Assembly (NCBI RefSeq): GCF_026723765.1
Contig: NZ_CP113524.1
Coordinates: forward strand, 3,829,001-3,893,000
From: Lacrimispora xylanolytica
GTDB taxonomy: Bacteria; Bacillota; Clostridia; Lachnospirales; Lachnospiraceae
Length of the DNA stretch: 64,000 bases
Reading direction: 5' to 3'
Every line of letters starts with the position of its first letter. Position 1 is the stretch's first letter. Below the pieces are notes generated by a model. That model did no database searches. It saw only the letters and a list, made by a program, of their open reading frames with translations, and was not told the DNA's origin. Below are positions 46,979 through 55,582 of this stretch, one piece after another. The position numbers and the translations under genes are program-made.

Positions 46979-47142
46979 TGACTTATCCCCCTTTAGAATC
47001 AGTATAAAGTACGACACAGTGTCTCAGTCAAATGTTTCTTTCTCTTTCGTTCATGAAAATTTCTGCTGTATTCTCAGCTATAAATCCATGATACCATCCT
47101 TAAATAAGACAATACAACAAAAATGTGGATAAATTTTCCTTA

Positions 47143-48354
47143 CTACTTATTCACCCTGACAAATAGCTTCTTTCCGATTTTTATAACGTCATTATTAAAT
47201 AACACTGTATTCAGATCATCTTCCACAATTTTTTCTTCATTTAGCCGGATTCCTCCCTGCTTTAAGAGTCGTATAAATTCACTTCGGCTCTTTACAAATC
47301 CCATGGCAACGAATTGAGGAATGGTATCATTCACAGTCTCTCTTCCAATAGCCAGAATCATGGTTGGAATATCATCGGGAGTTGACTTTTTACGGAAAGC
47401 AGCCTCATAGTATGAAACAGCCTTCAAAACTTCTTCCTGCGAATGATACAGAGCTGTAATAATTTCTGCCAGTTTGAATTTGATATCTCTGGGATTTTCC
47501 CCTTCCGACAGCTGCTGCCTGATTTTATCTATCTCATCCGGATGTTCATCTGTTGCCAGCTCAAAGTATCTGATGATTAAATGATCCGGTATTTCCATCA
47601 CCTTTTTAAACATCACTTCAGCAGGTTCATGGATACCGATATAATTTCCAAGACTCTTGCTCATCTTTTCCACCCCATCCGTTCCTTCCAAAATCGGCAT
47701 GAGAAGAGCTACCTGTGCCTCCTGACCCATTGACTTTTGAAGCGTCCTGCCCATAAGAATATTAAACGTCTGGTCTGTCCCACCCAGTTCAATATCCGCA
47801 TGCAATTCCACAGAGTCATATGCCTGCATCAGCGGATAGAAAAATTCATGGATTCCAATGGGAACTCCATGTTTAAATCTCTTTTCAAATTCATCTCTCT
47901 CAAGCATTCTTGCAACCGTGGTGGAAGCTGCCAGCTTCATTACATCTTCAAAGCAAAGCTTGGAAAGCCACTGGCTGTTAAATGTAACAACGGTCCTCTC
48001 CTTATCCAGAATCTTAAAAATCTGCTCGCAGTAGGTGCTTGCATTCTCCTTCACCTGTTCATCGGTCAATAAATTCCGTCCCTTGGATTTCCCTGTAGGG
48101 TCCCCGATTTTACCTGTAAAATCTCCGATGACAATGACTGCCTTATGCCCCAGCTCCTGTATTTGCCGGATTTTTCGAAGAACCACTCCATGGCCTAAAT
48201 GAATGTCCGGGGCAGAAGGATCAAGTCCCAGCTTAATGATTAGCGGCTCCTTCTGGTTAAATGACCGTTCTAATTTTGCGAGTAATTCTTCCTCATTGAT
48301 ACACTGATGAACTCCTTTACAGATGATACGCATTTGCTCCTTTGGTGTTAACAT
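47143..48354 (-). CDS. tyrS: tyrosyl-tRNA synthetase
   Basis: 403 residues, class I synthetase charging tRNA-Tyr. The HIGH-type DIHLGHGVVLRK, the KMSKS-type EKMSKSLGNYIG and a C-terminal S4 RNA-binding domain (ATGFVKSRSEFIRLLKQGGIRLNEEKI region) are present. It is of the TyrZ-like branch (LGLDPSAPDIHLGH). The start is ATG 48354 behind AAGGAG; an ATG 21 bp upstream overlaps that site. Expression is controlled by the T-box leader upstream. Confidence 0.96.
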   Translation of the reverse strand: MLTPKEQMRIICKGVHQCINEEELLAKLERSFNQKEPLIIKLGLDPSAPDIHLGHGVVLRKIRQIQELGHKAVIVIGDFTGKIGDPTGKSKGRNLLTDEQVKENASTYCEQIFKILDKERTVVTFNSQWLSKLCFEDVMKLAASTTVARMLERDEFEKRFKHGVPIGIHEFFYPLMQAYDSVELHADIELGGTDQTFNILMGRTLQKSMGQEAQVALLMPILEGTDGVEKMSKSLGNYIGIHEPAEVMFKKVMEIPDHLIIRYFELATDEHPDEIDKIRQQLSEGENPRDIKFKLAEIITALYHSQEEVLKAVSYYEAAFRKKSTPDDIPTMILAIGRETVNDTIPQFVAMGFVKSRSEFIRLLKQGGIRLNEEKIVEDDLNTVLFNNDVIKIGKKLFVRVNK

Positions 48355-48440
48355 GTTAAAGCATCTCCTTGTCATATTATTATAAATATTTGCAGATTTA
48401 TAAGAAATTCAGAAAACAAAGAGTTTAAGTTTTTAACAAT

Positions 48441-48477
48441 AAAAAACTCCCGCCCTTTTGTTTCAAAAGGACGAGAG
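48441..48477 (-). terminator. T-box terminator of tyrS
   Basis: Minus strand CTCTCGTCCTTTTG-AAA-CAAAAGGGCGGGAG then TTTTTT: a 14-bp stem. The upstream arm overlaps the antiterminator's partner region, as expected in T-box control. Confidence 0.9.
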
Positions 48478-48765
48478 CAAATCTCGTGTTACCACCTTAA
48501 GTTCGCAGACAGCTCACACTGTCTACCTCATCGGGTACGGCCTTGGCGATACCCTTGCACTTGATCACGGTGTGCTTTCCGTCGCAGCCTACTCCTGTTA
48601 AAGTTTTGGTGCGCAGCTCCAAGACGTATTCACACTTTCTATCCACGAGCCTCTCATCAACCGGCATCTTTCTGTTTGGAATCGAAAATGCTACTCTTTC
48701 TTTTCATAGCCTTTTCTTATACTCCGGATTGCATGGCAATCCTTTGTAGTGCAAATATTTAATTA
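48478..48765 (-). promoter_or_regulatory. T-box riboswitch (tyrosine) upstream of tyrS
   Basis: The conserved T-box element AAGGTGGTAACACG lies on the minus strand at 48485-48500, directly before the terminator. The upstream Stem I region runs to about 48765. A TAC (Tyr) codon in GTGTGAATACGTC is a plausible specifier. Uncharged tRNA-Tyr would stabilise the antiterminator and switch tyrS on. Confidence 0.92.
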
Positions 48766-48771
48766 TCTGGT

Positions 48772-48800
48772 ATGTTATCACATTCTGTTTGCAGCGTCAA
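48772..48800 (-). promoter_or_regulatory. promoter of the tyrS T-box transcript
   Basis: Minus strand TTGACG (48795-48800), 17-bp spacer, TAACAT (48772-48777). Transcription would begin near 48765. Confidence 0.75.
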
Positions 48801-48861
48801 TACAAGATTTTGATATTCTATGATTTTCCCACAAATTAAATGGGATTACATTGTCCTTTTG

Positions 48862-49422
48862 TTATTTGTAAATAGAAACCGTTCCTTCTTTTCTTGGAGC
48901 CGCCTTTGGTGCTTCCTTGCTGCTAAAGCCTAAGGCCGCTGTACCTGAAATCTCATAATTTTCCGGTATTCCAAACTCAGTAAGAATACTTCTCACCTTA
49001 GGATCATTTCCAGCAAATGCTAAAATATGAATCCAGCAGGAGCCAATCTCCATAGAATGAGCCGCCAGGAATATGTTCTCCAGAGCCACCGCACAATCTG
49101 AGACCCCAGTAGCAGAATCTTTTTCATAGGCTGTAATGATAATTGTAGGTGCCGCATAAAAGGGATTGAATTCCGGGTTATTTCCAATCGTTCTAAAATG
49201 TTCAATGGGTGAATTCTTCATCACCTCTTTCGTAGCAGTAATCAGTTCCTGAATCTTCTCCTTATTCTGCACCGCTGCAAAATGCCATGCTTGCTTTCCC
49301 ATTCCGCTGGGTGCAAACTTTGCAGCTTCCAGAATATCATGGAGTGCTTCATCTGGAATCTGTTTTTCCTCAAAAGCTCTTACGCTTCTTCTTGTTATTA
49401 TGGACTGGATTATTTCATTCAT
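48862..49422 (-). CDS. nitroreductase family protein
   Basis: 186 residues, FMN-dependent NAD(P)H oxidoreductase fold. ITRRSVRAFEEKQIPDEALHDILEAAKFAPSG is the FMN-binding N-terminus (split: TRRSVRAF ... AAKFAPSG) and the C-terminal GFSSKEAP contributes the second flavin site. Typical substrates are nitroaromatics and quinones. AAGGAG precedes ATG 49422. Single gene. Confidence 0.9.
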   Translation of the reverse strand: MNEIIQSIITRRSVRAFEEKQIPDEALHDILEAAKFAPSGMGKQAWHFAAVQNKEKIQELITATKEVMKNSPIEHFRTIGNNPEFNPFYAAPTIIITAYEKDSATGVSDCAVALENIFLAAHSMEIGSCWIHILAFAGNDPKVRSILTEFGIPENYEISGTAALGFSSKEAPKAAPRKEGTVSIYK

Positions 49423-49582
49423 AGATTATCTCCTTATAAAAATGCTTAATTGGCTAATGCCTTTCAAAAGTCAGGTACCTGTGTCCTAAATGCTCCCTAT
49501 TATTTTATCATAATGTACGGATATGTCATATATTATTCTTCACAAAAAAAATATGGAAGCCTTTGAAATTCTAAGGATTTTA

Positions 49583-50308
49583 TCATATCAAATTTACCTT
49601 TTTTAATAATTCCACGTTTTCCAAAAGTCTCTCAGAAGGAAGATCTGCTGCAATCGTATGCGCCTCATCAAAAAGAACGGCTCTGTTTGATATTTCATGT
49701 ATTAGTTCAAGATTATGTGTCGACGTGATTAAGGTCTTACCTGCCTTGTTCAGATGATTTAAAAATTCCACAAGCCATCTTTGCGTTTTTGGATCAAGTC
49801 CGTTCATTGGCTCATCAAGTACCAGAACATCTGGATTCAGAGACATCACACATGCAATGGCGACCTTACGTTTTTCTCCACCACTTAATTGATATGGAAT
49901 TCTATTCTTTAGACTCTGTATGCTTAACAGGCAAAGGCAGTCATTTACCCTCTTATCAACTTCTGATTCGCTCATTCCCATCTGTCTTGGTCCAAAGGCC
50001 ACCTCATCATAGACGCTGGAAGAAAACAACTGTGTATCAGAATTTTGAAATACAAAACCAATTTTTTGATGAAAGAGTTTAGAGAACTTTACATCCTGCA
50101 GCTTTTTCTCCGTTATCTCCACTCCATTAAATGTATAAGAGCCTTGGTCTGGTGAAATAAGTCCGTTAATCAGTTTCAGCAATGTGGATTTACCACATCC
50201 ATTAGCCCCCATCAGCGCAACGGCTTCACCTGGTCTTATTACAAGATTTATATCATTTAATGCGACAGAATCCCCATAGGAATAAAACAGATCCTTAATC
50301 TCAATCAT
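49583..50308 (-). CDS. cbiO: nickel/cobalt ECF transporter ATPase
   Basis: 241 residues. Walker A GANGCGKST, Q-loop FQNSDTQLF, signature LSGGEKRKV, Walker B VLVLDEPMNGLD and switch STHNLE are intact. FQNSDTQLFSSSVYDEVAFGP is typical of group I ECF ATPases. Its gene starts 1 bp after the cbiQ stop; ATG 50308 with AAAGGACG is chosen. Energises metal uptake with CbiM and CbiQ. Confidence 0.93.
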   Translation of the reverse strand: MIEIKDLFYSYGDSVALNDINLVIRPGEAVALMGANGCGKSTLLKLINGLISPDQGSYTFNGVEITEKKLQDVKFSKLFHQKIGFVFQNSDTQLFSSSVYDEVAFGPRQMGMSESEVDKRVNDCLCLLSIQSLKNRIPYQLSGGEKRKVAIACVMSLNPDVLVLDEPMNGLDPKTQRWLVEFLNHLNKAGKTLITSTHNLELIHEISNRAVLFDEAHTIAADLPSERLLENVELLKKVNLI

Positions 50309-50309
50309 C

Positions 50310-51146
50310 TTACGTCCTTTCAAAGTGGAAAAACAGGAGTATAACCCCCACGTTTATAGCCATAAAAATATAATCCACCCATTTGAATTTAGATTTCTTA
50401 CAAATATGATATTCACCAGTAAATCCCCTGCATTCCATGGCATGGTACATGTCTGTTACCATTTCTTTTGATTGAAGAAATGTGGTCCCTGCAATACCAG
50501 CCATGGATGTATATTTATTATTGTTCTTACCGACTGATCGAAGTTTCAATGCATAAAGCATATTTATCGAGTAGTCACCCAACATAAAAATATATTTTAT
50601 AGTGATATCCAGAATCAATATAAAAATATCAGGAACATGAAATAGCTTCAACGCTTCCGTGATGGAATTCCATTTTGATGAATAGGAAAGCAATCCCATA
50701 GACGTTGTAGTGGCAAATACCTTTGTAGTTATCATAATACTGCTATAGCTGTTCCCCATAAGGAATGCCGGTAACATAATAATGGCAGTGAATAAGGTGA
50801 CACTAAAACTGAATTTCAATATTTTAACCAGCTTGTCTGCCTCCGTGAAACTTAAAATAGAGAGCAGATACACAATGACTATGACTACGAATATAAAGCT
50901 TCTTGTAATTGACAATAAAACTATAAGTAAAAAGGTAAAGGATACGTTAAGGGATACATTTATTTTAAACCTTGAGTTACCGACAGAATCCTGCATTCTT
51001 ATTCTTGAAATAACGTGGAAAACAGACAGGATACTTTTGTTTACAAAAGTATCCTTATCAGTAAGCGGAATATAATTTTGATTACTATAAATCCATTCCG
51101 GCATTTCTATTTTATAATCCTTTGAATTATTCAAGTTTCCCACCAA
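50310..51146 (-). CDS. cbiQ: ECF transporter transmembrane T component
   Basis: About 278 residues, with five to six hydrophobic segments and the coupling-helix motif SYSSKWNSITEALKLFHVPD plus ALKLRSVG, the Ala-Arg-Gly-like signatures of CbiQ/EcfT. Its N-terminus overlaps cbiM; TTG 51146, GTG 51143, TTG 51134 and ATG 51104 are all possible starts, none with a strong binding site, so the first 14 residues are uncertain. It links the CbiM substrate-binding subunit with the CbiO ATPase. Confidence 0.88.
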   Translation of the reverse strand: MVGNLNNSKDYKIEMPEWIYSNQNYIPLTDKDTFVNKSILSVFHVISRIRMQDSVGNSRFKINVSLNVSFTFLLIVLLSITRSFIFVVIVIVYLLSILSFTEADKLVKILKFSFSVTLFTAIIMLPAFLMGNSYSSIMITTKVFATTTSMGLLSYSSKWNSITEALKLFHVPDIFILILDITIKYIFMLGDYSINMLYALKLRSVGKNNNKYTSMAGIAGTTFLQSKEMVTDMYHAMECRGFTGEYHICKKSKFKWVDYIFMAINVGVILLFFHFERT

Positions 51147-52128
51147 CCTTGTCTTTCTTAAAGGTGCTGATCACCTTAAAAAAGATAATAAATATTGCAA
51201 CTCCAGCAATGGCAGACAATATATACCCAGCAATTTCAGGAAGGCCATTTACTGCATAATCTGGCAGCAGTGCTTTGAAATTCACCCCAGCCTTCATCCC
51301 TTGTGGTATAAATCCTAATGTTTTTCCGCCAGAAACCACACTCCTGATTTCCTCGCTTCCCCATTCGCCCCATGCAGTTCCTGTTGCCAGCAGACCCAGT
51401 GGGGTCAGGCAGATAAGGAAGGCCAGTAAACCATAAATTGCTTTTTTCTTTTCATTTGATTCTTCATACATGGTATCTGGAGCTACTTTCTTTATGTAGA
51501 TGACAATAAACAAAGTAAAAACCGCTTCAACAATGCCTGCAACCAAAAGATGGGGAATTACCATGGCTGGTATTGAGATTGACAAAGGATATGGACAATA
51601 TAATGCCTGACCAGCTGCATCTTTGAATAATAGAGGTTGAATACCAAACTCTATTGCCGCACATAAGGCAGCTGCATTTATACCTGCGTATGAGCCTAAG
51701 ACAATTCCCAAATATTCTCCCTTTTCTGATTTGATATTATCCTTAACAGCTTTATAAATGAAGTAGCCTAAAAATGGCAGTACAAACGCCATATTAAAAC
51801 AGTTTGCACCAAAAGATAAAATCCCGCCATCACCAAAAAGAAGAGCTTGAATCAGCAGGGCCACAGTAACACTGACACATGCAGCATAAGGTCCCATCAA
51901 AATTGCAATCAAGGTCCCGCCTACTGCATGACCTGTGGTACCCCCGGGAAGCGGAACATTAAACATCATGAGCAAGAAGGAAAATGCTGCCCCAACACCA
52001 AGTGATGGTATTTTAACCTTTGGTATCTCTTCTTTTACTTTTTTAACTGCTCTTGTCCAAACAGGGACCATAGCCGCACTCATGAGGGCACAAGTTGACG
52101 GGCTCAAATAATTATCCGGAATATGCAT
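51127..52128 (-). CDS. cbiM: nickel/cobalt ECF substrate-binding protein CbiM with fused PDGLE-like domain
   Basis: 333 residues. MHIPDNYLSP carries the metal-coordinating N-terminal Met-His motif of CbiM/NikM, and GGTTGHAVGGTL and FGDGGILSFGANCFNMAF are conserved membrane-core segments. The last 110 residues (DYAVNGLPEIAGYILSAIAGVAIF) are a CbiN/NikN-type accessory domain fused to the S component. Selectivity for Ni2+ versus Co2+ cannot be read. The 304-bp upstream gap shows no recognisable cobalamin or NiCo riboswitch. Confidence 0.92.
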   Translation of the reverse strand: MHIPDNYLSPSTCALMSAAMVPVWTRAVKKVKEEIPKVKIPSLGVGAAFSFLLMMFNVPLPGGTTGHAVGGTLIAILMGPYAACVSVTVALLIQALLFGDGGILSFGANCFNMAFVLPFLGYFIYKAVKDNIKSEKGEYLGIVLGSYAGINAAALCAAIEFGIQPLLFKDAAGQALYCPYPLSISIPAMVIPHLLVAGIVEAVFTLFIVIYIKKVAPDTMYEESNEKKKAIYGLLAFLICLTPLGLLATGTAWGEWGSEEIRSVVSGGKTLGFIPQGMKAGVNFKALLPDYAVNGLPEIAGYILSAIAGVAIFIIFFKVISTFKKDKVGGKLE

Positions 52129-52375
52129 ATTCTTACCTACCTTTCAAAAAAGGAATTTACATCAATTTCAATTATATAACTTTATTTTCCGTAAACAAGC
52201 CCGTATGGGGGATATGATTTTCAAATTTAATTTGTACGTAAAACAAGCTTTCATGGCCGTGTTCAAGCTCTCAGTTCCCCGCAATTTTTCATAGGAAGAA
52301 TATCCATAATAAAATGCCCCTTACTGTTTCAAGTCCAAAAGATTGAATGAAAAGCTTTTACCGTTTGTGGTAAAA

Positions 52376-52412
52376 TAAAAGAAGCCCAGCAGATATAATT
52401 ATTTGCTGGGTT
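52376..52412 (-). terminator. terminator of the Maa-like gene
   Basis: AAAGAAGCCCAGCA...TGCTGGGTTTTC: 7-bp GC-rich stem CCCAGCA (52385-52391) / TGCTGGG (52404-52410); on the minus strand CTTCTTTTATTTT follows. The remaining 52129-52432 stretch holds nothing recognisable. Confidence 0.65.
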
Positions 52413-52432
52413 TTCGAAACAATCTATTTTCA

Positions 52433-53020
52433 TCACCTGTCAAAACAGGTCTCTTTATCCTTATCCGTGATAGGCCGAACAACTTTGCACGGATTACCAA
52501 CTGCAACACAATTATCAGGAATATCCTTTACCACAACACTTCCACCGCCAATTACTACATTACTTCCTATGTTCACACCTGGCATTACATGAACTCCTGC
52601 GCCAATCCAAACATTATTCCCTACCGTAATGGAATATGCATATTCAAGTCCCTGATTTCTCCGGTCAGAATCGATGGGATGTCCTGCTGTGTAAAATCCA
52701 CAGTTAGGTGCAATAAACACATTATCACCAAATGTAATCTTTGCTCCATCTAAAATCACCAGATTGTGATTGGCATAGAAATTCTCACCAAGCTCTATAT
52801 TATATCCATAATCGCACCAGAATGGTGCAGTAATACAAAATGATTCTCCCGTCTTTCCTAACAGTTTCCTAAGTACTACCGCCTGCTTCTCTGTCTCTGA
52901 TGGACGAGCTTGATTAAATTCATAACAAAGGTCTTTTGCTATTTCACGTTCTTTTAATAAACCCTTGTCGTAATTAGCATCATAAAGCATTTGATTTAAC
53001 ATTTTTTCTTTCTCTGTCAC
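52433..53020 (-). CDS. maltose/galactoside O-acetyltransferase family protein
   Basis: 195 residues with a Mac-type N-terminal helix pair (EKEKMLNQMLYDANYDKGLL) and a left-handed beta-helix of hexapeptide repeats (ITVGNNVWIGAGVHVMPGVNIGSNVVIGGGSVV), ending in DNCVAVGNPCKVVRPI. The catalytic His is in NHNLVILD or TAGHPID. It acetylates a sugar such as maltose, galactosides or an envelope sugar. Start is GTG 53020 with GGGGGAT upstream. Single gene. Confidence 0.9.
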   Translation of the reverse strand: MTEKEKMLNQMLYDANYDKGLLKEREIAKDLCYEFNQARPSETEKQAVVLRKLLGKTGESFCITAPFWCDYGYNIELGENFYANHNLVILDGAKITFGDNVFIAPNCGFYTAGHPIDSDRRNQGLEYAYSITVGNNVWIGAGVHVMPGVNIGSNVVIGGGSVVVKDIPDNCVAVGNPCKVVRPITDKDKETCFDR

Positions 53021-53306
53021 TGAAATATCCCCCTTCGATCAAATATTGGTCATTACATAAATATCTAATATTGCTTATAACATCATAGGAATTTTCACTA
53101 TAATACAATTAGGTGATTTCTTAAACCGATCTATGTAATGAGATTATCATAGATAATATAATTAGATATAGTATTACTTTATTTTCAGAGTAAATTAATT
53201 TCAATACATATTTAAGGTAAGAAATCGACTTTACGGTATAATACATAAACTACATATTTAGTTTCATGAAGCTTAATTATGGAGGAGGCTATTTTTATTC
53301 CAGAGA

Positions 53307-54335
53307 CTATTGAACCGACACCGCATCATTCTCCTCTTCATACGCATCTTCCATTTTAACAGAATCTTCGATCTGCTCCTCCAAAAATTTGACACGGATA
53401 ACTGCCTGCTGCCAATTAATTGATACCTGGCTGTGCCTGTTCTTTTCCTTACCTGCTCCAGCTATGATTTGAAGTAATTCTTCCAAGACAGCTTTTGTCA
53501 GATAACCGCCTCTCCAATGAAAGGTCAAAACTTTCCCCTTTTTTATAGCCTGTTGACAACGCTTTGCTACATCTTCCTGCTTTGTAAAAGATAGCTTCTT
53601 CTCTTTATAATAAAAGTGATTATCGTCATTGCACGCAGGAGCTTTATAGATCAATGGCTCATGATCCTTAAAAATACTCTTATCATCCAAATTGAAATAA
53701 TCATATCGCACTTCTTTCTTCCCTAATGTATTATCAAACGTAGCATCCAGATGATACCATACTCCATTGATCTGGATTACATTCCACGCATGACGATACT
53801 TGATGTTTTTATCCGGATTATTCTCAGAAATAACTACAATACAAGGTATTGATAGTTGATCGCAAAGGACTTTTACAGATTTTGCAATTCCTTCGCATAC
53901 GCCAACGCCCTGCCCCAATGGGCCTATAATCTCATGTGAATATTGCTTCTTCAATTTATCATAAGTCACATTTTCACAGATGAAATCATGAATATATTGC
54001 TCTTTTTCCCAGTCACTCTTATCCTTCACCACCCGGGCAAGCTTCTCCACTCTGGCTTTCATGGCCAACTGGTGCTCTTTAATTTTATTCTTTTCAAATA
54101 AATATTCCGGCTTTATCTTGAGCAGCGTGGAATCTTCATAGAAAGAATAACGAAAGGTGGAAGCGTAAAATATCTCTGGACAATCCAGCCTTAACTTATT
54201 AAAAATATCGCTAAGGTCCTTTCCATCTATTCTCTGAACATCAAAGCTTTGAGAAAGTGACTCCAGCCCACTCTTCATGACCTGATAGATTCTTTGGTGT
54301 TGCTTATTCATCTGACTATAATAATATGGCTCCAT
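53307..54335 (-). CDS. transglutaminase-like domain protein
   Basis: 342 residues. The transglutaminase-like Cys-His-Asp set is seen in GVGVCEGIAKSVKVLCDQL (Cys), YRHAWNVIQING (His) and WYHLDATFDN (Asp) in the usual order. No signal peptide or membrane helix is visible, so it appears cytoplasmic, unlike many bacterial homologues. The last 20 residues are strongly acidic. Role unknown; proteolysis or crosslinking are typical for the fold. GAGGAGGTAAC precedes ATG 54335. Confidence 0.85.
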   Translation of the reverse strand: MEPYYYSQMNKQHQRIYQVMKSGLESLSQSFDVQRIDGKDLSDIFNKLRLDCPEIFYASTFRYSFYEDSTLLKIKPEYLFEKNKIKEHQLAMKARVEKLARVVKDKSDWEKEQYIHDFICENVTYDKLKKQYSHEIIGPLGQGVGVCEGIAKSVKVLCDQLSIPCIVVISENNPDKNIKYRHAWNVIQINGVWYHLDATFDNTLGKKEVRYDYFNLDDKSIFKDHEPLIYKAPACNDDNHFYYKEKKLSFTKQEDVAKRCQQAIKKGKVLTFHWRGGYLTKAVLEELLQIIAGAGKEKNRHSQVSINWQQAVIRVKFLEEQIEDSVKMEDAYEEENDAVSVQ

Positions 54336-54368
54336 GTTACCTCCTCTACCATTTCATCTTTTTCGTAA

Positions 54369-54422
54369 TACAAAAACCCCCAAGATGATTCGAAGCTTGT
54401 TCGAATCGTCCTGGGAGGTTCT
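54369..54422 (-). terminator. terminator after rplM-rpsI
   Basis: Minus strand AACCTCCCAGGACGATTCGAA, short loop, TTCGAATCATCTTGGGGGTT then TTTTTG: a long, mostly paired stem about 50 bp after the rpsI stop codon. Confidence 0.88.
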
Positions 54423-54469
54423 GCTCGCCGAATGGCGTATATTCTGTTGGCAATCTCCGAAGATATTGA

Positions 54470-54862
54470 TTATCGTTTGGAGAACTGTGGTGCACGACGT
54501 GCAGCCTTTAAGCCGTATTTCTTTCTTTCTTTCATTCTTGGATCTCTTGTTAAGTATCCAGCTTTCTTAAGAATTGGACGATAGTCCGCATCTGCCTGAA
54601 GCAGGGCTCTTGAGATACCGTGTCTGATGGCACCAGCCTGTCCTGTAAAACCACCACCGTGAACGTTAACTAAAACGTCGAACTTGTCAACTGTCTCTGT
54701 AGCAACTAATGGCTGACGAACAACAACCTTTAATGTTTCAAGACCTAAATACTGGTCAATATCTCTCTTGTTGATAGTGATCTTGCCTGTACCTGGTACT
54801 AAATATACTCTAGCGATAGATTTTTTTCTTCTACCTGTTCCGTAAAATTTTGCATTAGCCAT
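54470..54862 (-). CDS. rpsI: 30S ribosomal protein S9
   Basis: 130 residues, full length. [18 protein letters not shown] at the N-terminus, [19 protein letters not shown] in the middle and the basic C-terminal tail ending APQFSKR, which contacts P-site tRNA, are all present. It follows rplM by 28 bp, the standard rplM-rpsI pair. Confidence 0.98.
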   Translation of the reverse strand: MANAKFYGTGRRKKSIARVYLVPGTGKITINKRDIDQYLGLETLKVVVRQPLVATETVDKFDVLVNVHGGGFTGQAGAIRHGISRALLQADADYRPILKKAGYLTRDPRMKERKKYGLKAARRAPQFSKR

Positions 54863-54890
54863 GATAACTTCCTCCTTTCAGCGCCTCTAA

Positions 54891-55325
54891 TTAAAATTTG
54901 ATTTCTAAAACTTCTGGCTTCTGAGCTGCATGAGCATGCTCTGCACCTGCGTATGCGTGAAGTTTTGTAATCATGCTTCTTCCTAAAGGTCCCTTTGGAA
55001 GCATACCCTTAACAGCTAATTCAATAACTCTTTCAGGCTTTTTAGCCATCATTTCTCTTAATGTTGTTTCTTTCATACCGCCAACATAGTCAGAGTGATT
55101 GTAGTAGATCTTCTGATCTAACTTCTTACCTGTAACGGAAATCTTATCTGCATTCACTACGATCACATAATCACCGCAATCCATATGTGGTGTGTAGGTC
55201 GGTTTATTCTTACCTCTTAATACTTTAGCTACTTCTGAAGCCAAACGTCCTAATGTATATCCTGTAGCGTCAACTACGTACCATTTTCTCTCAATTGTTG
55301 CTGGACTAGCCATAAAAGTCTTCAT
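54891..55325 (-). CDS. rplM: 50S ribosomal protein L13
   Basis: 144 residues. [39 protein letters not shown] and the [21 protein letters not shown] segment are typical of L13, an early-assembly 23S rRNA-binding protein. The ATG at 55325 follows CAGGAGGTTGTCCA. It is the first gene of the rplM-rpsI operon with its own promoter and a roughly 190-nt leader. Confidence 0.98.
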   Translation of the reverse strand: MKTFMASPATIERKWYVVDATGYTLGRLASEVAKVLRGKNKPTYTPHMDCGDYVIVVNADKISVTGKKLDQKIYYNHSDYVGGMKETTLREMMAKKPERVIELAVKGMLPKGPLGRSMITKLHAYAGAEHAHAAQKPEVLEIKF

Positions 55326-55513
55326 TGGACAACCTCCTGTAAATTCTGGTGTTAGTAAGCATTACTATACTATGAAATCCAAGTTTCATAATCAGATGCA
55401 TGGTGCCAATATCAGGGCACCGATTCATTAGAAATCATAAAATAATCTCTAATTAGTCTTATTTAAAAATGCTCACTCCGGGGCATGGCTGAACATTTTC
55501 GCCTGACGTCACA
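55326..55513 (-). promoter_or_regulatory. structured leader of rplM-rpsI (candidate L13 autoregulatory element)
   Basis: Four hairpins on the minus strand: AAAATGTTCA/TGAGCATTTT (55466-55499), ATTAGAGAT/ATTTCTAAT, GGTGCCCTGATATTGGCACC, and ATGAAACTTGGATTTCAT. Firmicutes rplM operons are often preceded by an L13-binding leader, so autoregulation is plausible; I matched it by context and not by the consensus. Confidence 0.55.
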
Positions 55514-55520
55514 GTTATAC

Positions 55521-55549
55521 ATTATATTACATTCAGCCTCGTGTGTCAA
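55521..55549 (-). promoter_or_regulatory. consensus sigma-A promoter of rplM-rpsI
   Basis: Minus strand TTGACA (55544-55549), exactly 17 bp, TATAAT (55521-55526): a perfect match to both hexamers, fitting strong ribosomal-protein transcription independent of the ecf-truA genes. Confidence 0.93.
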
Positions 55550-55582
55550 CCTTTTTTCCCCATAAAATCAAGGTTTTCCGGC

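Noticed and set aside
52129-52432. Cobalamin or NiCo riboswitch before cbiM
   Set aside because: The conserved B12 box and the NiCo core motifs were not found on the minus strand.
54369-54422. GTTCGAATC-type sequence resembling a tRNA 3' half
   Set aside because: It is the arm of a long inverted repeat with a T-run right after rpsI, so it is a terminator.
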